From positions 37,440,238 through 37,504,237 of the forward strand of contig OZ038384.1 in assembly GCA_964036045.1 (NCBI GenBank): a DNA stretch of 64,000 nucleotides, written 5' to 3'. The notes below the pieces were generated by a model, which searched no databases, was not told the DNA's origin, and saw only the letters and a list, made by a program, of their open reading frames with translations. How positions within the stretch are numbered: position 1 is the stretch's first letter; the number at the start of each line of letters is the position of its first letter. A program made the translations under genes and the position numbers. Positions 19,801 through 30,330 of this stretch are shown one piece after another. This stretch comes from Eutreptiella sp. 'Long Island Sound 2002' (Eukaryota > Euglenozoa > Euglenophyceae > Eutreptiales > Eutreptiaceae).

Positions 19801-21800
19801 GCAGGGACCAGGGGCCGGAACCCCGGCCGGAGGAACTGTAGTAATACCCGTACCGGCAGGTCGAGGACCGGGTTGAAAAACGGCTCCCAACACTGTGGGT
19901 CGGTGTGTGCATGCAGCCAGTGATCGTCTAGCATTAGATGGCGGTGCTGGACGTTCATCGCAGCCTGAGTGTCAATCTCAGCCCTGAGGGCGTCTGGGGT
20001 GGAGAGGGTGGTGCGGGGGTTGGGGGCTATGCGAGAAAGGGGTTTGAGGGGTTGTGCAGGCAGACGTGAGGCGCTGCGAGTGGTGCCGGTGACGACCACC
20101 TTGGCTAAGGTAACCGCCAGGCGCTCACGCCCTCGCTCCGCTACTGTCTCGCGAAGCACCCGGGACAGCCCCTGCAGGCGAGTCTGGGACAGGGGGGGGG
20201 TCAGGGCGCGCAGGCGCTTCATGACTGTGGCTGCCGTGGGGGGTCGGGGCACGATGGATGACGCATAGTGCCACCTAGCGCGTACATAGTGGTCTCGGGG
20301 GGCGGGGTAAAGGGTGTCCCAGGCCCACACCGCGTCTATCAGGCCTGAGAGCTGCGTGGCGCGGGCAGGTTCTAGTAAGCGCCATTTGAAGCGCTTCCGG
20401 TGGAACGGTTGTGCGGCTGGATCGTGAGTGTCGATGGTGGTGACTAGGCCCATGTGGGTGCTGTGAGAGGGGAGGAGGGTGGAGTGGAGGGGGGGGACGT
20501 TCGGCGAGGTGAGGATGTGGTCAATGCCTGTGCACCGTTGCACCTCCATTGACCACCGTCCACTTGGTGAAGGTGCCTGGGGGGTGTGCCAAGTGAAAAT
20601 CTTGAAAGAGCGTCGCGCTGCGCAGCGCGTAGTACAGCAGGGAGGTGTCGCCAGACGCCTCACAATTGAAATCTCCACCCATGATGGTGGCCTGGGGGCG
20701 CAACAGGGTGATGAGCTGCTTAACTGCCTGGAGCACGCTCTTTTTCTCAGCGAAGCTGTAGTCGGGCCGGAGATGTATGGAGACCAGGAGGAGAGCACCA
20801 TACCGGGTGGTCTCAATGACCACCGCAAACCAGTCGGTGCAGTCCATGGCTACGTGGGGGGTGGAGGGTCCCTTAACCAAAGCCCAAGCCCATAGTATCA
20901 GGAATCCCGTGCCTGCCCCTTGCGTGCGGCTGATGACAAAGCCGTAACGCCTGGGGATGCTTTGGCGTAGGCTGCGATCCGACCAGGTCTCCTGATATAG
21001 GCCGTTCTCAAGGTCCTCGGTTTTGGTTTCTACACCACCGAGGTTGTTGCAATACAGGATGGTGGGGATTGGAGGTGAGGGAGGCGGGTCCAGGAACCAA
21101 CGTGCAACTGCTGTGGGGGGGGGGGGGGGCAACTGAGACCACCGCCGACGAGAAGCAGCTACGCTCTCCGGTGGTGAGGGAAACCGGGATTGCGTTAAGG
21201 ACCAGGACCCCGGCCACATCGGAGGAGGACCGGTCCGCTAGCTCCGTACGGCAGGTGGCACTGAGGGGTCGGGGAGAGGTGCAGAAAAACCCAGGGTAGT
21301 GGGTGAGGTTAGAGGAGCCATGGACGACCGTTGCCGGGCGCTCTGGCCGCCCGCATAGGGGGCAGTGGGGGGTTATGACGAACATGACAGGGGGGGGAGG
21401 TTGCAATCCAGGAACCATTCATGTCCCCGGCGCGCGTAGCAGAGAATGCCAGTGGGCGCCGGCGGTAGCTGTCGCATTGCGTCGTATTGCTTGAAGAAAG
21501 GGGGGGTCACTAGTGCAACATCGTGGTGGCGGAGCATGTGCTCGCGCGTGCCGGATGTGCTGGAGGCAACCATGTGCCATAAGGAGGTGGGGAATAACAG
21601 TAGCGGCCGCCAGACCGCAGGAGGAAGGTGTGTGCGCGCCTGAACACGGAGCTGGGCTTCGGGGGAGGGTGCAAGGGGGGGGGGGGGGGGGGGGCACAGG
21701 ACAGCGAGCCCGCCATGGGTGGAGCAGTGGGGGCATTGGGGGGGCTGGCAGTGCGTGCGGAGTGCAAAGAGGGCGCCGCAGGCCCAGCAAGCCATCCACA
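16819..21800 (-). pseudogene. LINE A ORF2: endonuclease, reverse transcriptase, RNase H, frameshifted
   Basis: A Cys-rich start (CWACGALFALRTHC, CPHC) precedes an endonuclease whose IMGGDFNCE (about 20680) is the APE Asn/Glu motif; IDHIL and a following HSTHMGLV supply the C-terminal catalytic block. The RT has QGNPFSANG (about 19115) and CYSDDRAFF (about 19000), variants of QGDPLSP and YADD. RNase H shows VVTDGAL, DAEWL and LADATAS, followed by CDYCDAHVDHPWSHVAHSC. Frame changes occur near 20530 and at G runs near 21395, 21115-21129, 17975-17985 and 17546-17557. Either the locus is decayed or homopolymer length is misread or variable. Confidence 0.85.
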
Positions 21801-21980
21801 CTCTGTCTGAAATGGGCGCTCTGACTGTTCTAGGGGGAGGAAGGACAAGAAAGCGTGTATCTGGCTGGGGATGCGGGCAGTTGCATGACGGAGGGTGTGG
21901 GTCTCAGCGATGGACTGAGCCACGCGGAGGAGAGGGGCGAAGGGGGTGATGGTGCGTGGGAGGATACGGGGGAGGTGCAG

Positions 21981-24056
21981 TCAGCGGCGTACGGTGCCAT
22001 CGAAGGGGGCCGTGTCCGCGCCTCGGGCCCCACCCGGGGCTGGCGGGGGAGCGGGTAGTGGCCACGGGGCAGGGAGCTGTGGTTGCCACTGGCCTGGCCG
22101 CGAGACTACCACCGCCGCGCTTGAGGGGTCCCACGGGGGGGGGCGTGCCCGGTGTGTGTCCTGGTGGTCCCCTTGGCGGGGGCGCTTGGCGTCCTTCTTG
22201 AGCCTGTCCCTGGGGGCGGCCTGGGTAGGGGCGACGGCGGGCGCTGAGGCGTCACAGACGTCGCTGGACCTCTCGATTGGGGAGCCATCACGCCGCGTGC
22301 TGGCCAGGGTGACCGACCATTGGGGCGGCACTGTGCTGGTGTCTAGGTACGTGCCGTCCGCACTGGAGGTGAAGAGGGAGGCCCATACGGACTCGTCCAC
22401 CGTGGCGATGCCGACACGGCGGCGGATCATCTGGGGTGTCAGGGTGATGGGCGTGAGGAGGAGATGGGTGAGCTGCACGCTGGCCGCCATCAGGTGCGTG
22501 TCCCCGATGGACTCCAGGTCCCGGAGCATGATGAGGCGTCGGCCGGGGGGATGGGGGCGGGACGTGTCTGCAGGGGGTGCGGTGGTGGCGGGAAGCTGGG
22601 CATCTTGGAGGCCCGGGGTGACGAGGCGGGGCCCGGTTTGTTGCGGGCCCGCTGGGGGGAGCTCGGTCGCTGGGCTGGTCGGAGTGGAGCCGCGGCGAAG
22701 CACCCAGTCGAAGGCCGCGTCTGAGGCCCTGCTCGTGAGCTCCTTCTTGAGGGTCTGCGTGATTTGTGTCACCCCCGCCTTGGTCTCTATGCCCCTGAAC
22801 GTCTGCACCAGGGCGTGGCGGAACGTGTCCTCCGTAGAGACCACTAGGAGGCTCTGGGAGGCTCGGTCGGATACCGCGTCGTGCATAGCCAGCCTGCGGG
22901 CTACGTCCCCATACGGTAGGGCTTGAGAGCTGGGCTGCTCGATCAGCCGGACTATCTCCTCCAGGGACTTGGTCTTGAGATCCTGCAAGTTGTTGTTCTC
23001 GTACCGCTCCTCCACGATCTCGACATAACGGGCCAGGTCCGCCCGTAACATAGGCTGGCGGTAAGCGGGGCAGGTCAGCCACAAGGACTTGGCCACGCCC
23101 ACCAGTGCCGCCGTGGTCCGTACCCCGTTGATGTTGCCGTATGCCTTGGAGCCCAGCTCGTGTGCTCGCGCCAGCGTTAGCAGTGGCTGGGCATGTTCCT
23201 CGGCCTTGTTCTCGGGCACGGAGGCGAGGGAGTCTAGTCGGGTGAGGAAATCCGCGGAGTCCGCGGAAGATAGCGCCCGGAGTTGTAGGAGCAACGGGTC
23301 GTCCGACGTGTCGTCGGCCGTTTCTTTGCGCCAGCGCTCCTTGGAGGCGTACAGCCGCATGAGGAGGCCCGGGTGGCACAGTTTGCCATCCCCATCAGGG
23401 CCGTGAGCACGCAGTTCCTTGACCCACTGGGCGGACGTGAGGACGCTGTTGGTGGGCAAAGGCGTCGGAGGGTCCGTGGGCAGGAGGTCGGGGCACGCCA
23501 GCGCGGATCCAGCCTGCTTGGCAGCCCAGCTGAGCAACCAGTATATCACCGGCAGGCGCATCACCGGGGGCTTCAGGTCGTGCTCGCCGGATAGGACCAT
23601 CAGGAACTCATCCCGGCTGAGCGTGCGGAGGGTCTGGTCGCCGTAGCGGGCGGTAAAGAGTGAGGCCTCGGAGTGCAGGTCGGTCATTTGGGCCGGTGTG
23701 GCCTGGGCGTGGAAGGCCACCAGGGCGTCAATGGCCATGCCGTAGGTTAGCCACGACGTTTGGCCTGCGTGGTTGCGCAGTGACTCCATGTCGAGGTGCG
23801 CCAGCGAGTCGGTGGCAGCCGCCCACATGAGGCATACGGACCCCAGGAAGGCGTCGTCTGCTGGGCACCCCGCGCAGAGAACCCCAGAGGGGTGGTGGTG
23901 GAGTGTGAGCAGCAGCTCGCGCGCAAGAGGGTTCCAGGCGGCCCCTGTGCAAGGGAAGCTGTCCCTGGGGGTGATAGCCGCCACGCGGTCGGCCGGAGAA
24001 AGGGCGCGGAACGCGTCCGCTGAGACATCGGGGATAACGGCTGCAGCCGGTGGCAT
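21981..24056 (-). CDS. LINE A ORF1, gag-like protein
   Basis: An intact frame of about 690 codons starts at the ATG at 24056 (MPPAAAVIPDVSADAF); an in-frame ATG 32 codons upstream is less likely. The first 450 residues are helical and mixed (for example FPCTGAAWNPLARELLLTL and LARYVEIVEERYENNNLQ). The C-terminal 200 residues are Pro/Arg-rich and basic, fitting RNA binding. No CCHC knuckle is obvious. Its place immediately upstream of the EN-RT frame identifies it as ORF1, expected to coat the element RNA. It ends about 60 bp before the first readable ORF2 segment. Confidence 0.7.
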   Translation of the reverse strand: MPPAAAVIPDVSADAFRALSPADRVAAITPRDSFPCTGAAWNPLARELLLTLHHHPSGVLCAGCPADDAFLGSVCLMWAAATDSLAHLDMESLRNHAGQTSWLTYGMAIDALVAFHAQATPAQMTDLHSEASLFTARYGDQTLRTLSRDEFLMVLSGEHDLKPPVMRLPVIYWLLSWAAKQAGSALACPDLLPTDPPTPLPTNSVLTSAQWVKELRAHGPDGDGKLCHPGLLMRLYASKERWRKETADDTSDDPLLLQLRALSSADSADFLTRLDSLASVPENKAEEHAQPLLTLARAHELGSKAYGNINGVRTTAALVGVAKSLWLTCPAYRQPMLRADLARYVEIVEERYENNNLQDLKTKSLEEIVRLIEQPSSQALPYGDVARRLAMHDAVSDRASQSLLVVSTEDTFRHALVQTFRGIETKAGVTQITQTLKKELTSRASDAAFDWVLRRGSTPTSPATELPPAGPQQTGPRLVTPGLQDAQLPATTAPPADTSRPHPPGRRLIMLRDLESIGDTHLMAASVQLTHLLLTPITLTPQMIRRRVGIATVDESVWASLFTSSADGTYLDTSTVPPQWSVTLASTRRDGSPIERSSDVCDASAPAVAPTQAAPRDRLKKDAKRPRQGDHQDTHRARPPPWDPSSAAVVVSRPGQWQPQLPAPWPLPAPPPAPGGARGADTAPFDGTVRR

Positions 24057-24703
24057 GGTGACTGCGAGCAAGAGGGATGGGGAGGGTGAGGGGTGTCGAC
24101 TTGGTGCCCAGGCGTCGTCCCGCCGGGTCCCCATGACGAGCCCGATGCGCACGGAGCTTCGCCCTGCGGGAAGTGAGGGGGGGGCTGGGGTGACTGTGGT
24201 TGGAGTGGTGTACTAGTGTCCGGGTCCAGAGGGCCCAGTGGATAATTCCCACGGCAGGCTGACACAAAGCACTGGGGGTGGGGGCTGTACAGCGAACGGC
24301 CAGGAGCGGACCAGTCTGCTGGTGTGTTCTGTGTGTGCTCTGGTGTGTTGGGTGTGTTTGTTCTGTGATTCGGGTGCCAGTGTATCTCAGAAGGCAGCCG
24401 CCCTGGAGGTAGCACACCCGGCGCGCGTCGCGGAGGAGTTGGTTCAAACCCCGGGATCGGTGGTCTCCCACCGATCCCTTCGAATACCGGACGGGGCCTC
24501 CCGTTGACCTGTTCGAGTACAGGTGACGGTGCGCACTGCTGCAGGGGTGGGTGGTTCCCATGTGTTTTGTTTTTTCAGGGTTGGGGGTAAAATGAACAAG
24601 ACCTCCACCCGATCCACCGGTACCGGTGGTGGCGCGAGTCGCTGGAGGGGGGGATGGTTCCCACGTCGCCAACTAGAGAGCTCTAGGTGCAGGGATCCCA
24701 GGA

Positions 24704-24776
24704 GCACCAACGCCCGGGATCGAACCCCCGCACTGGACGACTGAAGACCTACGCTCTCACTATTGGGCCGCGGGAG
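24704..24776 (-). other. Degenerate tRNA-like pol III segment
   Basis: On the minus strand GCGGCCCAATAGTGAGAGCG resembles a tRNA D-arm/A box, and GGTTCGATCCC about 30 nt later is a perfect B box. The acceptor stem does not pair and the T stem pairs only partly, so it is not a working tRNA. It may be a tRNA-derived SINE head or a fossil tRNA near the LINE 5' region. Confidence 0.4.
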
Positions 24777-24929
24777 TCTCTTACCTGACTTAGGGGTTCC
24801 GTCGGCTATGAATCCAATCCCAAGGGTGGGGCCGTGCGTTGTTAAGTGTGTCGTATACCGGGAGGCCCTAGTCTGCGTGTACAGGGCCGGAACAGGGGGG
24901 GAGGGGGTTGGGTGGGGTGCGGCACCGTC

Positions 24930-25085
24930 GGAGCGCCGACTGACGTGCACGGGTGGAAGAGGTGGGACAGTAACACCGCCGGATCGCCGACTGACGTGCA
25001 AGGGTGGAAGGGGAGGGACAGTTGCACCGCCGGATCGCCGGCTGCCGTGCCTGAGGGTAGGGGACGCTCCGTCGGATCGCCGATC
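24930..25085. repeat. 51-bp tandem repeat, about 3.5 copies
   Basis: Units beginning GGAKCGCCGACTGACGTGC start at 24930, 24981 and 25032, with a partial at 25074. The block lies upstream (5') of LINE A on the minus strand and may be part of a tandem 5' promoter region, as in some LINEs. Confidence 0.8.
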
Positions 25086-25999
25086 GGCTCGTTGGGAGGA
25101 AAGACAGGGGAGGGCAGGCCATCGCGGCCTGTGCTTGCGTTTGTACACCCCTTCCCCGTGGGATGCCCCAGGGTTGACACGCCATCTCAGAGGCGACAGG
25201 GCACTGCCTAGCGGTGCAAGCTCCAGCTGACAGCCATAGCCGGGGGGGGGGGGGGGGGGCAATTTTCCCCTGGCCCAGTAAGGCAAACTCCTGGGGTCCA
25301 TTGATGCTTGTCTGGAAAAGTGTGTGTAACAGTGTCATTAAAATTCACCATTCAGCAGATTACCCTTGCCCTGTGGCATCTGCAGCATGCAGCACTTGTG
25401 GCGTGGAAAAAGCATTCTGCTTGTGGAACAACTATAGCCGCACTTCCAAAACTTCCAGAAATTGGCAGGAAAGCCTCCACCTCACGACTCCCGAAGTGAG
25501 ACCCACGAGCACACAATGGGGATAGTGGGGTGCAGGGTACCAACAACACCACCCAAGTTTGACACAGACCAGAGGCTATGATACAACGGCGTGCACCAGC
25601 CATACAGCAAGCAAAGGAGGTATGTCCACCAGGGCCTACTCGAGGGTATTCAACCGACCGCCACCACAGTTCTACCAAGAATGGCGACACCAGGGTGGAG
25701 GCGCCCAGAGGGTGGTCCCGAAGCAGCAGGCTGCTGGTTGAGTAGGCGCATGTCACACACCAAAAAGACAGAATGGGACCAAGACGATCCTCGACAATGT
25801 AGTCCCACTCCAAAACCCCTGCGAGCGTGGGGCAGTCTGTGCTCCTCCGTGGAGAGTGAGGGGAAAGGGTGTCCTATTGCTACCCCCCCCCCCCAACCCC
25901 AAAGCCTTACCCATGCTTGAGCAACCCTGCACTGCACATACCCATAGCCCTTGCTACATACAGCTCTTGCCAAACACCCTCACACCTGCGCAAATTCAG

Positions 26000-26395
26000 G
26001 TTGAACAGCTGCATGCCACAGCCAACACCATTAGTGACGCAGTTGTTGCATTCCTTGTTGTTGCGACTCTCATCAACTACAAAAGCGCCGTGTCCAAGTA
26101 TTTCAAGGGTGTCTCGAACGGCTTCCTCACCCTCAGCAATACTTCGCAGGCTTTCACCCTTCTGCTCGTTTCTGACACGCTTGTGGGTTTTCATTCTGCA
26201 GATGGCTGGGATGCAGTACTGAAGGCGCTGGGAAGCCACTGGGGGGCAGAGGCAGAATCCCTGGAGAGCCCGATTAGTATTTTTGTGGCAACAGTGCCTG
26301 TGGGGCTTGACGTGGCTTTCCGATTCTGGGTGTACAAAGAACTCCGGGCATTGTCCCCCAGCACTCAGGTCATCCTGGACGAGATCGACGGGTGA
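26000..26395 (+). CDS. CemA/PcxA-like (DLDG1-type) plastid envelope protein, exon 2
   Basis: This final exon supplies 131 residues and a TGA stop. It carries the diagnostic C-terminal CemA domain. A membrane helix (DAVVAFLVVATLIN) is followed by SNTSQAFTLLLVSDTLVGFHSADGW (AF-x3-LL-x-D and GFHS-x-GW are family hallmarks). Then come LESPISIFVATVPVGLDVAFRF (P-V-x-LD) and WVYKELRALSPSTQVI (the YL-x-R-x-SPS block), ending EIDG. Spacing matches plant DLDG1, cyanobacterial PcxA and plastid CemA. Because it is nuclear with introns, it is closer in role to DLDG1 than to plastid-encoded CemA. The start is set by the acceptor CAAATTCAG|GTTGAA. Confidence 0.88.
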   Translation, partial: VEQLHATANTISDAVVAFLVVATLINYKSAVSKYFKGVSNGFLTLSNTSQAFTLLLVSDTLVGFHSADGWDAVLKALGSHWGAEAESLESPISIFVATVPVGLDVAFRFWVYKELRALSPSTQVILDEIDG

Positions 26396-29300
26396 GCAGG
26401 CAGCAGTCCAGTTCAGAATCAGACAAGAAATGTCAGCACCTGAGAACAACATTTTGTTGACCTGCAGCATGACATTGCACCTCATTATGTCGGCAGAGTC
26501 TCCACCTTCTCCGGTTCAATGGACCTGTGCATGGCAGTCCTTTATAGAGCAGTCCTTTCTTATTACATTTTGCAGTCTTCGGTTTCATCTGCTGCTGCAA
26601 GCACAGTATTTCGTAAGAAAACCTTTATATGTTGTGGGGGGTGTGGGTTGGGTGCATTCACGCCCTGTGGATTTGTGATTTGACCTGTGTGTTTGTGGTG
26701 CCTCTGTTTGGGTATCATGCACCATTTCTTCCACCTTATGCTGCGCCTCTACCCATGCACCAAAAACAGTTCAAGCCTTGCACCCTTCCTCAGTGCAGCA
26801 GTAAGTGACAACATGCAATCTCACTGCTTCCTCTGCGCCTCGCAGCCGTTAACCCCACGTCTTCAAGCCCCATTGCGCAAGCGCACACCGCTGCACACAC
26901 TGGAAACCGTTGTGTGTAAGTTGCACTAAGGCAAGGGGCGAGGCCCGAAGGGAAGAAGGTCAAAGGGTACTCTGTAGGAACAGTTGTTCATGAGCGAACC
27001 ACAAACCAGATCTCCAGAGGCCTGCTCACAGTTTACAGATAGCACTTGTGGCATATCAGGTCATACCCAGTCTAGACCCAGGCACAATGCAAAGTCCGCT
27101 GAGGCTGTTGCTCAGGAAACTGCTCCTCCTGGAATATCCGGGTGTTTGAGCACATTTGAAGCAAACAATATGCATCCTCCTGGTCCCTGGCAGCATGCAT
27201 TATGCTTGGGAGAGTGCATTGTGTTGTACCCTACGCGCCACGCCCATCCGATTTGCATTTTCAGAGATGGCTATACCCAAAGGCAACCACAAAATGATGG
27301 AATTCTCAGAACGCTCGGGAGGTGGGGCTGCAGCAGTGGAGTCGCTCTGCCCTCATGTGCACGCCCCTTTCTTGAGACGTCGCTATCGGTTCAAGCATGT
27401 GCTGCGGTGCAAAACGCAAACCTGCCGCCGTGTTGGGTTTCACTGGACCCCATTTCAGTCTACTGCGTGACAAAGGTACCACATTGGCCATGTGGCACCG
27501 CTTTTTTTTTGGCACCAGCCTTTACCACGCAGGTGTTCATCATATATTAATGCTGCAACAAGTCATCTCTTATGTGGCTTGTCGCTCTCTTTCTATCTGC
27601 ATCTGTGTTCATGTCCACCACTGTGGTGTGTGTGTTTGTTGCAAGCGGGGGCACTGCGCCGAGCCCGCGATCCAGGGTTCTCTTTCTGCTGGCCATCTGC
27701 TATTGTCTCGGTGTGTCCAACACAACCGCAGTATCAGGCAACATGGCATAAGGCGCCTGCTACAATACATAAATGCAACAAACAGTTTCTCGGCTAGGCT
27801 CTTCCTTAGTGGAATTGTCAATGTAATCTTTTGTAACTATTCCGTCCTGTGAGTATGTTTCTGTGTGTGGGGGTCAATGAAACTGCCCAAGTTGACTGGA
27901 ACGGCAGGCCAGCCTTCTTCTCATGGGAACCAGCGCTACAGGGTGACAACGGAACCGCCAACATACTACACATTCCAGCCACCTTCGCCACTCAAGCTGA
28001 GCTCAAGCTTCCCGCCAATTCCATAGAGGACCCCTGGTGAAACACATTCACAGCAAACCACGGCCAATGGAATATTTGTTTCTGTCTCTTTTTGTGCTCC
28101 TGCTGTGGTGTGCGGGAGGCCCATCTCTGCATCTAGGAAGCTGTCACCCTCCATGCAGTGCTCCTGCTGTGGTGTGCTGCAAGGCCCATCTTCATGTGCA
28201 GGCGAGTGTCATTCTGCATGCACGCCAACTCAGGATGACATGGCAGTGCATCTCCATCGTCCCAACACAATGTGTGTTAATAGGGGCCTTCTTTGCATAC
28301 CTCCTTGGGGTCTTATTCCTGTTGAGAAAAATCCCAAATCAATACGGTCCCTGCACCTACTACAGCTGGGACAAGGCTGTAATAGCCTTGGCAAGAGGGA
28401 GTGGAAGCATTGCTCCGGTGGAATGAACATGAAAAACTTCGCTATGTGATCCTTTCTCTTGGATGTCGTTGAATGTGCAGGTACCCAGCCCATGGACTAT
28501 TGCTTCTATCTTGATTTCCCCCCGATCCTCTCTCTTGGAACGCACGGTGTTCTCCGTGCAAGCGGGGAAAGAAGGGAACAGACATTTGCCGGGTGCTGGT
28601 GACCCCTCCCCCGTGTCAAAAGGGATGAGGAGCGCACTGCAAGTGCTGTGGGTCAGAGCCGTCCAATTTCCAAGTCAATCCCACGTATTCTAGGTCCATT
28701 TTACGTGGAACAAGAGGAGCATAGCTCCATGGAGGGGACGCAAATATGGTAAAGGACACGGAGCCTGGCACATCCCTCGCAGAAGAGACATTTTGGTTTT
28801 TCTTGAGGGGCAGAAGGGGAGCAAGGCGCCAGCTGGACAAGGGAGGGAGGAGAGAGCCCAACACAGGGGGGGCGATCAAAAGTACGCCCCCACCAAGGAC
28901 AAGCTCACAGAGGGTATCCTTCTTCTTGCCTTTCAAGAAAAAGTTTAGGTGGCACACGGAAGACCTGTGCACAATGCAGGGAGGCAAGATCCGAGAGGAA
29001 AAAAGGAGGGCAGATTATCCACAACTATGTATGGACATGCACTTTTAGGCTGGACAGGGCGTATAAAGTGAAGATGGTGGCCTCCCGCATCTGGGTTGCG
29101 GAGGACAGAAATTGGGCACTAGAGGTATATATAATCGGGAAGGGATCAATTTCATGGTGGAAGGCTCAACAAGTCTTTTTGGGGATTCGCGCAAAGCCAG
29201 CACAATTGCACCACAAGGGTCGGCATCCAAATTCATGGTGGGAACTAGTAGGCCAAGGAGGAGTCATGCCAACACCAAACCACGAAGGCCAAGGAAAGTA

Positions 29301-30330
29301 AAGAGGGCTTAGCACTTTGGATATTTGGCCAAAGGCTTGCACAAAACCAACACAAACATGCCACAAGGTGACGTCTCACTGAAGGTGTGGATTGGTAAGC
29401 CAACGAAGATGTGATCATTTGGTGGTATACCATGGAAATTTACAAGAATATAAGTATGTGTCAAGGAAGGAGGGTTTTTCAATAAGACCTTCCATGTCAC
29501 CATTTTTTGCTCAGGCGTGGATGCATTGTCAATGATTTCTTCTTTTAGGGTTTCTATGGGACTCACGCTTTTGTGAGGGGACAAGTGCCTTTGTCAAACA
29601 GCAAGGGCACCTCAGCCAAATAGGTGCCAAAGTGTGGATGGCTTGGTGTGGAGGAGCAATGTGTGCTGTCATCACCAAGGGCACTTTTGTCCAATAGCGT
29701 CATCTCCACCATGGTTGCCTTTGTAGCAATCGCACAATCAACAGGCCGGGCACATCCCCCTTGGTTAGCAGGGGTGTGCTTGTGAAGAGAGCCTTCTTCA
29801 CCATGGGAACCTTCGTTAGCAATGGCACCTTCATCAGTAGAGGCGCGTTTGTGAAGCCTAGGATGTAAGGTTAGTGTGTTGGGCACACATAGGGCATGTT
29901 TTTAGGCCGAAAGGCCCCCAACCACACCTATCATGTTTTCCACAAGACGACAGAGGTTGCGTAGCCATTTCTCCGAGATTTCCCCAAGATGGCGGGGGCT
30001 ATGCAACCATTTCAGTTTGTCCTGATATGGCATGGGTTTTGTAGCCCTTTTAGGTTTCCTACTTTTATGGAATTGAGGGCATGCATGGTTTATACTATGA
30101 CAAGGTCGTGTATTGATTTTGCCCTGTGGTTTCAGGGAAGTTTGTTGATGTCGTAGTATGGGATGGGTATGGGCCATCTTGCACATGAGGTGGTTTCTCC
30201 AATTGTGAGGTCGGGGGCCATCATGTGGTCTACAAGGTCTGGTGCATGTCATTTTCCATTTTATTGGAAGAAAGAATGGCACTTTGTTGGCCCAACAACA
30301 ATCATATAAGCATGTACCCCCCCCCCCCTT
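26396..30330. other. No confident gene; weak exon candidates
   Basis: Candidates only. About 27264-27480 has an acceptor-like TTTTCAG before an ATG and reads MAIPKGNHKMMEFSERSGG. About 27870-28037 reads VDWNGRPAFFSWEPAL. About 28220-28426 encodes a hydrophobic helix (CVLIGAFFAYLLGVLFLLRK). They could be upstream exons of the membrane protein at 37161, but no chain of matching splice phases can be shown. 28.7-30.2 kb holds only low-information frames. Confidence 0.3.

Larger units (their letters stand above)
16819..24530 (-). mobile_element. LINE A: non-LTR retrotransposon with ORF1, EN-RT and RNase H
   Basis: Reading 5' to 3' on the minus strand, the order is a 5' region, a gag-like ORF1 (24056-21981), then an ORF2 with an APE-type endonuclease, reverse transcriptase, RNase H and a terminal zinc motif. 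No LTRs are seen, and two ORFs with an APE endonuclease define a LINE. Exact ends and target duplication are not visible. It is antisense within the CemA-like intron, where it avoids interfering with the host frame. ORF2 is broken, so the copy is probably dead although ORF1 is intact. Confidence 0.85.
7050..25999 (+). other. Giant intron (about 18.95 kb) of the CemA-like gene
   Basis: The donor is AAG|GTCAGC at 7050 and the acceptor CAAATTCAG| ends at 25999; both sides are phase 0. The join places ELEEEHK directly before VEQLHATANTIS. That reproduces the family's spacing between the EEY/EEH helix and the first C-terminal membrane helix without a gap. The intron contains SINE-like repeats, a 171-bp tandem array, a DNA transposase pseudogene, a MITE and an antisense LINE. 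The join is inferred; a small extra exon inside it cannot be excluded. Confidence 0.7.

Noticed and set aside
17330-21949. Numerous Gly/Ala/Pro-rich ORFs overlapping LINE A
   Set aside because: They are other-frame shadows of the LINE coding strand.
24704-24776. Functional tRNA gene
   Set aside because: The B box is perfect but the acceptor and T stems do not pair.
26160-26202. Intron acceptor CATTCTGCAG inside the CemA-like exon 2
   Set aside because: The family motif GFHS-x-GW is continuous across it, so the sequence is coding.
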